Shown piece after piece: positions 7,306 through 15,165 of a stretch of DNA of 55,175 nt. The stretch covers positions 1 through 55,175 of the forward strand of contig JAPPND010000096.1 of NCBI GenBank assembly GCA_028818795.1, in the 5' to 3' direction. This DNA is from Gammaproteobacteria bacterium (GTDB lineage: Bacteria; Pseudomonadota; Gammaproteobacteria; Pseudomonadales; Azotimanducaceae). The stretch's first letter is position 1; the number at the start of each line of letters is the position of its first letter. The position numbers were made by a program, and so were the translations under genes. The notes beneath the pieces are model-generated. The model worked only from the letters and a program-made list of their open reading frames with translations. It made no database searches and was not told where the DNA came from.

Positions 7306-9093
7306 ATGAAAGCGACCAACATCGCCGATCCCACCTACTTCCACAAGGTCGTGGACTGCCAATGGGCGTGCCCGGCGCACACGCCCGTGCCCGACTACAT
7401 TCGCCTGATCGCCGAGGAACGCTTCACCGAAGCGTACATGCTGAACTGGGATTCGAACGTCTTCCCGGGCATCCTCGGACGAACCTGCGACCGACCCTGC
7501 GAGCCTGCCTGCCGGCGCGTCCGCACCGAGGAGAAGCCGGTCGCGATTTGCCGCTTGAAGCGCGTTGCCGCGGACCACAAGGGCGATATTTCCGACTATC
7601 TGCCACGGGTTCCTAAGAAGAAGAACGGCAAGCGCATCTGTCTCATGGGTGCCGGTCCGGCATCGCTCGCCGTGGCGCGGGATCTCCTGCCGTTCGGCTA
7701 CGAGATCGACATGTTCGACCGGGATCCGGCAGGCGGCGGCATGATGCGCAGCCAGATTCCCGCGTTCCGGTTGCCCGCGGACGTCCTGGAGGAGGAGGTG
7801 GACCTCATCCTCAACATGGGCGTCAACGCCCAGTTCGGCTACGAGATCACGAGCATGAAGGAAATGCTCGACATGGACTACGACGCCTATTTCGTCGGTA
7901 CCGGCGCCCCGCGGGGTCGCGATCTGGATCTTCCGGGCCGCCAGGAGGTCGACGACCACATCTCGATCGGCATCGACTGGCTCTCAAGCGTCGCCTTCGG
8001 ACACACGTCGTCCATCTCCGGCAAGGTGATCGTGATGGGCGGCGGCAATACCGCCATGGACTGCTGCCGCACGTCGAAGCGTTTGGGCGCCGAACGCGTC
8101 ACCGTGGTGGTCCGCTCCGCCTTCGATGTCATGAAGGCGTCGGAGTGGGAGAAGGAAGATGCCATGTCGGAGGGCATCCCGATCATCAACAACCGCCCGC
8201 CGAAGGAGTTCCTGCACGACAACGGCAAGCTCACCGGCATCGTCTTCGAATGCGTGCGGCCGATCCCCGACGGCAAGGGCCGCTACCGCTACGAGCCGAG
8301 CGGCGAGCCCGACGTCGTCATGGAATGCGACCACGTGCTGATGGCCATCGGCCAGGAGAACCACTGCCCGTGGGTCGAGAGAGACGCGGGCATCGAGTTC
8401 GACAAGTGGGACTGCCCGATCCTCGACGAGGACACCCTGCAGTCCAGCCACCCAAAGGTGTTCTTCGGCGGCGACTCGGCGCTCGGGCCCGAGAACATCA
8501 TCTGGGCATCGGCGCACGCCCACAAGGCGGCCATCTCGATCCACTTGATGTGCCAGGGCAAGGACATCAAGAAGGACCGCCCGCCGGAAGGCGTCAACCT
8601 GATCAGCCAGAAGATGGGCGTCCACCAGTGGAGCTACGACGCCGAGCACGACGACTCCAAGCGCTTCCTGGTGCCCCACGCCAACAAGCGCAAGGCGCTG
8701 GACAACATCAAGATCGAGGTGGAACTCGGCTTCGATGCCCGGTTGGGACTCAAGGAAGCGCAACGTTGTCTCAACTGCGACGTGCAGACCGTGTTCACGG
8801 AGAGCTTGTGCATCGAGTGCGACGCCTGCGTCGACATCTGCCCGATGGACTGCATCACGTTCACCCCCAACGCCGAAGAGCCCGAGTTGCGCACGACGCT
8901 GACGGCGCCGGCAGAGAACGACGAGCAGGACATCTACGTGTCCGAGGAACTTCCCACCGGGCGGATCATGGCCAAGGACGAGGACGTCTGCCTGCACTGC
9001 GGGTTGTGCGCGGAGCGCTGCCCCACCAACGCCTGGGATATGCAGAAGTCGGTGATCCACACCCCGCAACTGGGTTCCTACGCGGCAGGGTAA
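7306..9093 (+). CDS. GltD-like NAD(P)-dependent flavo-iron-sulfur oxidoreductase, third subunit of a 2-oxoacid oxidoreductase (KorC-like)
   Basis: A 595-residue protein. The N-terminal cysteine-rich GltD-type FeS domain (about residues 12-70) includes CDRPCEPAC. It is followed by an FAD-binding GAGPAS near 115, a second dinucleotide site MGGGNTA near 245, and two C-terminal 4Fe-4S ferredoxin motifs starting at C502 (CIECDACVDICP) and near 565 (CLHCGLCAERCP). It should pass electrons between the ferredoxin clusters and NAD(P). The 4-bp gap to the next gene indicates one transcript. A similar three-part enzyme, the 2-oxoglutarate:NADP oxidoreductase KorABC, is known from Azoarcus; assignment of this locus to 2-oxoglutarate rather than another 2-oxoacid is an inference. 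Confidence 0.82.
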   Translation: MKATNIADPTYFHKVVDCQWACPAHTPVPDYIRLIAEERFTEAYMLNWDSNVFPGILGRTCDRPCEPACRRVRTEEKPVAICRLKRVAADHKGDISDYLPRVPKKKNGKRICLMGAGPASLAVARDLLPFGYEIDMFDRDPAGGGMMRSQIPAFRLPADVLEEEVDLILNMGVNAQFGYEITSMKEMLDMDYDAYFVGTGAPRGRDLDLPGRQEVDDHISIGIDWLSSVAFGHTSSISGKVIVMGGGNTAMDCCRTSKRLGAERVTVVVRSAFDVMKASEWEKEDAMSEGIPIINNRPPKEFLHDNGKLTGIVFECVRPIPDGKGRYRYEPSGEPDVVMECDHVLMAIGQENHCPWVERDAGIEFDKWDCPILDEDTLQSSHPKVFFGGDSALGPENIIWASAHAHKAAISIHLMCQGKDIKKDRPPEGVNLISQKMGVHQWSYDAEHDDSKRFLVPHANKRKALDNIKIEVELGFDARLGLKEAQRCLNCDVQTVFTESLCIECDACVDICPMDCITFTPNAEEPELRTTLTAPAENDEQDIYVSEELPTGRIMAKDEDVCLHCGLCAERCPTNAWDMQKSVIHTPQLGSYAAG

Positions 9094-9097
9094 CCCG

Positions 9098-11032
9098 GTG
9101 ACCGACAAGGCAACTCCCGCCGTCCCCGAGGGGGACTCGGTGGCCAACGGCGTGAATGATCGGCGAACGTCCTACAACGATTTCGTGATCCGCTTCGCGA
9201 ACGTCAACGGCTCGGGCTCGGCCTCCGCGAACGGCATGTTCGCCAAGGCGCTGTTCCGCATGGGCATCCCGGTGGCGACCCGCAATATATTCCCGTCCAA
9301 CATCGAGGGTCTGCCCACCTGGTTCGAAGTGCGCGTCTCGGAGAGAGGCTATGCGGGGCGGCGCGAGGGTATCGACATCATGGTGGCGATGAACGCCGAG
9401 ACCTTCGCGGAGGACGTGGCGTCGCTGGTGCCGGGTGGCTTCCTGCTCTACGACAACTCGAAGGAACTCGACGTACGCCTGCGTCGAAGCGACATCAACC
9501 TGGTCGGGGTGCCGATCTCGCAACTCGTGCTGCCCGAGTTTCCGAATCCCAAGCACCGGGCGTTGTTCAAGAATATCGTCTACGTGGGTGCTCTCTCGGC
9601 CCTGATCAACATCGACTTCGACGTCATCACCGGCATGGTGTCGGCGCAGTTCAAGGGCAAGGACGATCTGATCGCGCCGAACATCCATGCTCTCGAGATC
9701 GGTCGCCACTACGTGCTCGACTACCTGGACTGCCCGCTGCCGATCCAGGTGCGCTACTCGAACGGCGCGAGCGACAAGATCCTGGTCGACGGCAACACGG
9801 CCGCAGCCATCGGCGCGATCTACGGCGGCGCGACGGTTTGCGCGTGGTATCCGATCACGCCCTCGACGTCTCTGGCGGAGGCATTCGAGCAATACTGCAA
9901 CCGGCTGCGCGTGGACGAGAACGGCGAGCGCAACTTCGCGATCATCCAGGCCGAAGACGAACTGGCGGCAATGGGCATCGTCATCGGCGCGGGGTGGAAC
10001 GGCGCCCGGGCGTTCACGGCGACCAGTGGTCCGGGGCTGTCGTTGATGACCGAATTCTTAGGCCTCGCCTACTTCGCCGAAATTCCCGCCGTGCTTTGGG
10101 ACATCCAGCGCACCGGACCGTCCACAGGCATGCCGACCCGCACCCAGCAGGGCGACCTGCTGTCCGCGGCGTACGCGTCCCACGGCGACACGCGGCACCC
10201 GCTGCTGTTCCCGTCGACGCCCAACGAGTGCTTCGACTTCGCGGTCGCGGCGCTGGATCTCGCCGACCGCCTGCAGACCCCGATCCTGGTGATGTCGGAC
10301 CTCGAACTGGGCATGAACGACAACCTCGCCGATCCCTTCACCTGGGACGACGAGCGCAGCTACGACCGCGGCAAGGTGCTCGGCGCGGACGACCTGGAGA
10401 GGATCGAGACCTTCGGCCGCTATCTCGACGTGGACGGCGACGGCATCGGCTACCGGACGCTGCCGGGCACGCACCCCGAGAAGGGCGCGTTTTTCACGAG
10501 GGGTACGTCGCGGGACGAGTACGCCGCCTACACGGAAGCGCCGGAACACTACAGTGCCAATATGGACCGCCTGCTCAAGAAGTGGGAAACCGCCCGCGAG
10601 CTCGTGCCCGCACCGGTCATCGAGGAGCAGGGGCGCGTGATCGGCATCGTCTTCTACGGCACCACGGCGCTGCCGATCCCGGAAGCCTTGGACCGTCTCC
10701 TCGAGGACGGCGTCGAGGTCGACACCATGCGCCTGCGGGGCTTCCCGTTCACCGACGAGGTACGCGATTTCATCGACCGCCACGAGATCGTCTTCCTCGC
10801 CGAGCAGAACCGGGACGCGCAGATGAAGACGCTGCTCGTCAACGACCTGGGGCTTGATCCGGCCCGGATCGACTCGGTGCTCTACTACGGCGGCTTCTCG
10901 ATTTCGGCGGACACCATCTACGAGCAGGTGAGCGAACGGCTCGTCGAATACAACGTGCCGCGGCTTCGGGCCGTCGGCGGCGGTGGCGGGCGCGGGACCG
11001 CGCCCCGGAAGGACAGGGAGTACCGGCCATGA
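9098..11032 (+). CDS. korA: 2-oxoacid:acceptor oxidoreductase, fused gamma-alpha subunit
   Basis: A 644-residue protein from GTG 9098. The N-terminal part (about 28-200) is the gamma domain, with the NGSGSASANGMFAKAL signature of the CoA/transfer domain. The alpha (pyrimidine-binding) domain follows, with YPITPSTSLAE at about 251 and a C-terminal transketolase-like domain. This fused arrangement is the one found in KorA-type 2-oxoglutarate oxidoreductases. Together with the TPP subunit it would oxidise a 2-oxoacid with CoA to acyl-CoA and CO2, or run in the carboxylating direction. Start and stop overlap or abut the neighbours (ATGA overlap with korB). Confidence 0.85.
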   Translation: MTDKATPAVPEGDSVANGVNDRRTSYNDFVIRFANVNGSGSASANGMFAKALFRMGIPVATRNIFPSNIEGLPTWFEVRVSERGYAGRREGIDIMVAMNAETFAEDVASLVPGGFLLYDNSKELDVRLRRSDINLVGVPISQLVLPEFPNPKHRALFKNIVYVGALSALINIDFDVITGMVSAQFKGKDDLIAPNIHALEIGRHYVLDYLDCPLPIQVRYSNGASDKILVDGNTAAAIGAIYGGATVCAWYPITPSTSLAEAFEQYCNRLRVDENGERNFAIIQAEDELAAMGIVIGAGWNGARAFTATSGPGLSLMTEFLGLAYFAEIPAVLWDIQRTGPSTGMPTRTQQGDLLSAAYASHGDTRHPLLFPSTPNECFDFAVAALDLADRLQTPILVMSDLELGMNDNLADPFTWDDERSYDRGKVLGADDLERIETFGRYLDVDGDGIGYRTLPGTHPEKGAFFTRGTSRDEYAAYTEAPEHYSANMDRLLKKWETARELVPAPVIEEQGRVIGIVFYGTTALPIPEALDRLLEDGVEVDTMRLRGFPFTDEVRDFIDRHEIVFLAEQNRDAQMKTLLVNDLGLDPARIDSVLYYGGFSISADTIYEQVSERLVEYNVPRLRAVGGGGGRGTAPRKDREYRP

Positions 11033-12084
11033 CCTTCGTCGTCAAACCCCGGATTCGGCACCCGTTGCTGCCGGTCAACGAACTCGGACTCACCCGGCGC
11101 GACTACGAGGGCTCGGTGTCGACCCTGTGCGCCGGCTGCGGCCACGACTCGGTGTCCGCCGCCATCGTCCAGGCCTGCGCCGAACTGTCGCTGCCGCCGC
11201 ACAAGTTCGCCAAGGTGTCCGGCATCGGCTGCTCGTCGAAGACCCCGAGCTACTTCCTCAGCCACTCCCACGGCTTCAATTCGGTGCACGGACGGATGCC
11301 GTCGGTGGCGACGGGCGCCAATCTCGCCAACCGCGAACTCTATTGCATCGGCGTCTCCGGCGACGGCGACAGCGCCTCCATCGGCATCGGCCAGTTCGCG
11401 CACATCGTGCGCCGGCGCATCAACATGCTCTATGTCGTCGACAACAACGGCACCTACGGGCTTACCAAGGGCCAGTTCTCGGCGACCAACGACAAGGGGT
11501 CCACCAGCAAGAAAGGCGTGCCGAACCTCTACGAGCCCATCGACCTGGTGTCCTTGGCGCTGCAGATCGGGGCGAGTTTCGTGGCGCGCAGTTTTTCGGG
11601 CGACAAGCGGCAACTGGTTCCGCTCATCCAGGCGGGCCTGATGCACAAGGGTTTCGCGTTCATCGACGTGATCTCGCCCTGCGTCGCGTTCAACAACCAC
11701 AACGGCTCGACCAAGAGCTACGACTACGTACGCGGCCACTCGGAGCGGCTCGTCAGCGCCGACTTCATCGCCCCCGGCGAGGAGATCACCGTCGACTACG
11801 ACTCCGGCGCGCTGGAAGACGTCGCCATGCCCGACGGCTCGACCCTGCGTCTGCGCAAACTCGACGCGGACTACGATCCCCGGGACCGGATCCAGGCGCT
11901 GACGCAGGTGCAACGCTCGGCGGAGGCCGGCGAGGTGGTCACCGGGTTGCTGTACGTGGATGCGGACGCGGCGGATTGCCACGATGTGCTCGGGACGCCC
12001 ACGGCACCGTTGAACGCCCTGGACGAGTCCGTGCTTTGTCCGGGCGCCGAGGCGTTGGAGGGAGTCAACGCGCAGTTGCGGTGA
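11029..12084 (+). CDS. korB: 2-oxoacid:acceptor oxidoreductase, TPP-binding beta subunit
   Basis: A 351-residue beta subunit. FeS cysteines are visible at C34/C37 (CAGCGH), C68 (GIGCSS) and a later PC near 218. The TPP/Mg site is GDGD at 111-114 followed by VVDNNGTYGLTKGQ. ATG 11029 overlaps the korA stop (ATGA). The last 322 bp of this gene are present a second time at 14396-14716, in a degraded form, so an ancestral rearrangement has touched this locus. Start, length and motifs indicate that this copy is intact and functional. Confidence 0.87.
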   Translation: MTFVVKPRIRHPLLPVNELGLTRRDYEGSVSTLCAGCGHDSVSAAIVQACAELSLPPHKFAKVSGIGCSSKTPSYFLSHSHGFNSVHGRMPSVATGANLANRELYCIGVSGDGDSASIGIGQFAHIVRRRINMLYVVDNNGTYGLTKGQFSATNDKGSTSKKGVPNLYEPIDLVSLALQIGASFVARSFSGDKRQLVPLIQAGLMHKGFAFIDVISPCVAFNNHNGSTKSYDYVRGHSERLVSADFIAPGEEITVDYDSGALEDVAMPDGSTLRLRKLDADYDPRDRIQALTQVQRSAEAGEVVTGLLYVDADAADCHDVLGTPTAPLNALDESVLCPGAEALEGVNAQLR

Positions 12085-12180
12085 GCGATCGGAACCACGG
12101 GCGCTACGGCACCGGAGGCCGATAGCGGTGCGAGTGAACGAACAAATCGGAGTTGATCCCAATTTGCTCGGCATCAAGCC

Positions 12181-12840
12181 ATGAGAACCGCTTTCGTTCC
12201 AATTGTCGGCCTCATGGCCGTACTCGTCGCGACGATGGCCGACGCCCAGGCACCTGCTGCTGGCATTGTGCTGGGTGGTCCCCAAGGACACGGGTTCGTC
12301 GGTTCCGTTTTCACCAGGGATCGCAACCCACCGCTCCGATTCGCAGCGGAAACCCTGAGCAACGACGCTTGCGCGATGCGACGCGGCCAGTCATGCGTGC
12401 GCTACGCGGTCACGGCATCGTCGGGGGAGCTTCTTCTGAGGGCCGAGACAGACCTACGGCTGCCGGACAGTGGCCGGTACTTTGTCCGGTACGACTTTGG
12501 TGGCGGGGCTCTTCGGATCGCGGTCTACGCCATCGATCCCGATCGAGGCATCGAACGGGTGTTCGCGCGAAACGGGTCGGCAACAGGATTGTTGCACCTT
12601 GGAGTGTTTCGGAGCGGGGATGCCAACTACCTTTTGGCCGAACAACGCAACAATGAACATTGGAAGTCCGCCTTCGAGCTTGCGGGATCGCGAGACAAGG
12701 GCTTCGAGCTTGTCGCCGTCAAGGCGGATCGTGTTCGCGTGTTCGCCGATGGCCTAAGGTCCACGATGGCCCACAGTGCGGAGCGGGGGGCCTATGTGAG
12801 GTTCCTCGATCACAGAACCATCGAGTTCATTCCGGAGTAG
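12181..12840 (+). CDS. Secreted protein of unknown function sharing a C-terminal domain with the FG-GAP protein downstream
   Basis: A 219-residue protein with a clear Sec signal peptide (hydrophobic residues 8-20, likely cleavage after ADA near 22). I recognise no enzyme motif. Its last 110 residues align by eye with the end of the 13269-14318 protein: both have a Y-x-x-D-x-D-x-GIE-x-(V/I)F segment, an (L/F)xVF strand, a WK-(S/A)-AF strand and a closing LRSTM-x-SAERGA motif. The first part (about 25-110) contains two cysteines (CAMRRGQSC) but no calcium-loop repeats. It is thus a short relative of the larger protein. The window 12085-12180 before it holds no feature that I can name. Confidence 0.7.
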   Translation: MRTAFVPIVGLMAVLVATMADAQAPAAGIVLGGPQGHGFVGSVFTRDRNPPLRFAAETLSNDACAMRRGQSCVRYAVTASSGELLLRAETDLRLPDSGRYFVRYDFGGGALRIAVYAIDPDRGIERVFARNGSATGLLHLGVFRSGDANYLLAEQRNNEHWKSAFELAGSRDKGFELVAVKADRVRVFADGLRSTMAHSAERGAYVRFLDHRTIEFIPE

Positions 12841-12986
12841 CTTGCCACAACTCCGGGATGCCTCTTACCCCGGTATGGGGTCCGGCACCGCGACGCCGAC
12901 GGTCTCGGCAACCGGCAACTAGCCGAGCACGGTCTAGGCAGCGCAGTACCGTGATAGCCGAGAATGTCCGAGCACAATAAAGCGAC

Positions 12987-13255
12987 ATGATCGACGACGA
13001 CCCGGATACCGATTATGGATACTATGGGGTCAAAATCTCCAGCGGGTATCGGAACCCCCCGTCGCAACGACAGAATTGGCGGAGAGTCTGACGGCAAGCA
13101 ACCAATGGGGCCGCGCCGTGGATCTCGTGCCGTCGACCCGGTTGCCACCGAACATGACGGCAGCGGAGGCCATGGATCTCATCGAAACCGCCGCAGACGA
13201 ATCCGGATCCCATTACGTATTGCACGAAGGTGATCACATTCATGTGGCCGATTAG
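12987..13255 (+). pseudogene. Remnant of an M15-type (D-Ala-D-Ala carboxypeptidase-like) peptidase domain, frameshifted
   Basis: Joining three frames recovers a recognisable M15/YcbK-like pattern. The first frame from ATG 12987 gives VKISSGYRNP; another frame gives RRNDRIGGES; the frame ending at TAG 13253-13255 gives SNQWGRAVDLVP and the final EGDHIHVAD. In intact family members these are the SGYR-x-P, the HxxGxAxD zinc site and the GDHxHV catalytic end. Here the first zinc His is Asn (NQWG). The first shift falls near a run of six C (13055-13060). No single frame spans the domain, so it is a decayed gene, or possibly damaged by a homopolymer sequencing error. Confidence 0.5.
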
Positions 13256-13268
13256 TTCAAGGACTCAG

Positions 13269-14318
13269 ATGGGAATGAGCAGGTCTGGCTTTATCGCGAA
13301 GATCGGATTTGGTGCAGTTGCATGCACTATTTTGTGTGCTGATGACATCGGAATGCATGAGCGGTCTGGCTCGTCTGCATCGATTTTGGGTCGCGCTCCC
13401 GTGTACGCCGCCGATGCGTTCCGTTTCTCGGACGTCGATGGAGACGGGGAGGAGGAGTTCATCACAATCGAGAAGACAGAAAGTTACCCGAAGCAAGACA
13501 TAGCAACTGTTTCGAGGTGGCTTGGGGATGGAGGTCGACTTGTGGAGTGGCGGACCGGTCCGCTAAGTGGCCACAGGATTCTGGTCGGGAACGTGGATGA
13601 TGATCCGCAAGACGAGATCGTGTTGTTTCGCGCGGCCCATCGAGCGCAACCCGGCGAAGCCACCTTGAGCGTGACCGGTTGGAGCGGGTCGGAGTACAAA
13701 GTCCTCTCGTCGGAAGCCCTGTCGGGTAGGATCGGGGCGTTGGTGGACGTTGACGGGGACGGGATCAACGAGATTGCTCTGGCGACGATTCGAGAAAAAC
13801 TCCGTGATGGCGAGGGCACGGACCCGATCACACTGGTTGTTTGCAGGGTCTCTGACGACGGGTTCGAGCCAATGTTTGAGCGCGACCTCGCATTTGGCGT
13901 TGCGGCACTCGTAGGCGGAGACGTCGACGGGGACGGTCGCGACGAGATCGTGACTGTCGAGAATTCGTTTGGGGGAGGTGTCAGGGGGCAGTTGTCGATT
14001 TATCGGGTTGACACAGACCATGGGATAGAGACGATTTTCCGCAAGAACCGTTTCGTGAATTCGGTCGGGTTCGTCCGCGTGTTCGAAAGCGGTGGTGATT
14101 ACTATCTGTTCGTTGAAGGGTCGTTGGGCGTGTGGAAGGCGGCATTTCGTATCACAGCATTGGCACGGGGCTACGACTTGATAGCACAGTCGGCGGATCA
14201 ACTAGATGTGTTTCGAGACGCATTGAGATCCACTATGGCTTTCAGTGCGGAACGCGGAGCGTTGGTCAAGTACGTTGATCGAGAGATGCTTGGGTCTGTT
14301 CCTGTGGAGTCACCATAG
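13269..14318 (+). CDS. Secreted FG-GAP/VCBS-like calcium-loop repeat protein
   Basis: A 349-residue protein if read from ATG 13269 (ATG 13275 is equally possible; an upstream in-frame ATG at 13230 runs through the preceding remnant). The N-terminus has a hydrophobic segment (FIAKIGFGAVACTILCA) that looks like a signal sequence. Four acidic loops follow: DVDGDGEEE, NVDDDPQDE, DVDGDGINE and DVDGDGRDE, spaced about 50-75 residues apart, which is the integrin-alpha FG-GAP/VCBS repeat pattern and implies a calcium-bound beta-propeller-like structure. The C-terminal 110 residues, with LRSTM-x-SAERGA, are shared with the 12181-12840 protein. Base composition is less GC-rich than the flanking kor genes. 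Confidence 0.72.
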   Translation: MGMSRSGFIAKIGFGAVACTILCADDIGMHERSGSSASILGRAPVYAADAFRFSDVDGDGEEEFITIEKTESYPKQDIATVSRWLGDGGRLVEWRTGPLSGHRILVGNVDDDPQDEIVLFRAAHRAQPGEATLSVTGWSGSEYKVLSSEALSGRIGALVDVDGDGINEIALATIREKLRDGEGTDPITLVVCRVSDDGFEPMFERDLAFGVAALVGGDVDGDGRDEIVTVENSFGGGVRGQLSIYRVDTDHGIETIFRKNRFVNSVGFVRVFESGGDYYLFVEGSLGVWKAAFRITALARGYDLIAQSADQLDVFRDALRSTMAFSAERGALVKYVDREMLGSVPVESP

Positions 14319-14395
14319 TCCCATAGTCTACCTGCGGAGCCTCTGGGGCCTCGGAATGCAGCTACGACGACTCGGGAGGGCTGTGGCCACATTGG

Positions 14396-14716
14396 CTTCA
14401 TCGCCCCCGGCGAGGAAATCACCGTCGACTACGACTCCGGCGCGCTGGAGGACGTCGCCATGCCCGACGGCTCGACGCTGCGTCTGCGAAAGCTCGACGA
14501 GGACTACGATCCCCGCGACCGGTCCGGGCGCTGACCCAGGTTCAGCGGTCGGCGGAAGCCGGCGAGGTGGTCACGGGATTGCTGTACGTGGACGCGGACG
14601 CGGCGGACTGCCACGATGTGCTCGGCACGCCGACGGCACCGTTGAACGCGCTGGACGAGTCCGTCCTGTGTCCGGGCGCCGAGGCGTTGGAGGGAGTCAA
14701 CGCACAGTTGCGGTGA
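14396..14716 (+). pseudogene. Duplicated 3' fragment of korB
   Basis: This stretch repeats the last 322 bp of korB (11763-12084) with scattered substitutions, down to the shared stop codon (14714-14716). It is one base shorter: an A present in korB (gaccggAtcc) is missing near 14521, which shifts the frame. There is no start codon or upstream korB sequence; the similarity begins abruptly at CTTCATCGCCCCCGG. It is therefore a non-functional fragment left by duplication or by recombination with a related locus, with the two secreted-protein genes and the M15 remnant lying between it and korB. Confidence 0.85.
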
Positions 14717-14818
14717 ACGATGGGCTCGAGGGCCGGCAGGAGATCCCCGGCAACGGGTTGAGGCCATCTACTCGGAAGAGAATGCACTTCCGAGCACTTC
14801 CGAGTACGCTTCCTAGTC

Positions 14819-15121
14819 ATGGATTTGTACGCCTTGCTTGCCAGACCGGAGGGCAAGACCCTAGAGTACAAGCGCGAGTTGTCGTCTCCACGATGTCGAT
14901 GCAACCGGTGGCTTCGTCGGCCGTGGACCCCATCGACCAGGCCATCCTCGACGCGTTGAGCGAAGGCGACCGCAGAACCCGCGAGTGAGGTGGTCGCCGA
15001 TGCCATCGACCGATCAACGCGGGCGACCCGTACGCGACTGGCAAGGCTCGCGGATCAGGGCCTCGTTGCGGTCATCGGCAAGGGCCCCCAGGATCCGAAA
15101 CGGACTTACCGCAAGGTCTAG
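14819..15121 (+). pseudogene. Internally deleted remnant of an AlbA_2 / RecG-like (Schlafen-type) regulator
   Basis: From ATG 14819 the first residues LLARPEGKTLEYKRELSSP match the start of AlbA_2-domain proteins (ATP-dependent helicase/transcriptional-regulator-like, often annotated RecG-related). After about 25 codons the frame is lost. The end of the stretch, ending at TAG 15119-15121, encodes a winged-helix tail (ILDALSEGDRRTR in one frame, then ATRTRLARLADQGLV and a final GPQDPKRTYRKV in another), which is how such proteins terminate. An intact member has roughly 400-500 residues, so most of the middle is missing. The rest of 14717-15165 contains nothing else that I can support. Confidence 0.5.
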
Positions 15122-15165
15122 CGGCAAGGCCGGCTCTGTGAACCGCATGCAGGGAAGCGACGCCC

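Noticed and set aside
9838-10857. 339-codon frame within korA
   Set aside because: Alternative frame of korA; Arg-rich shadow translation.
14245-14988. 247-codon plus-strand frame
   Set aside because: It runs across the FG-GAP end, the korB fragment and the AlbA remnant in mixed frames and matches none of them throughout.
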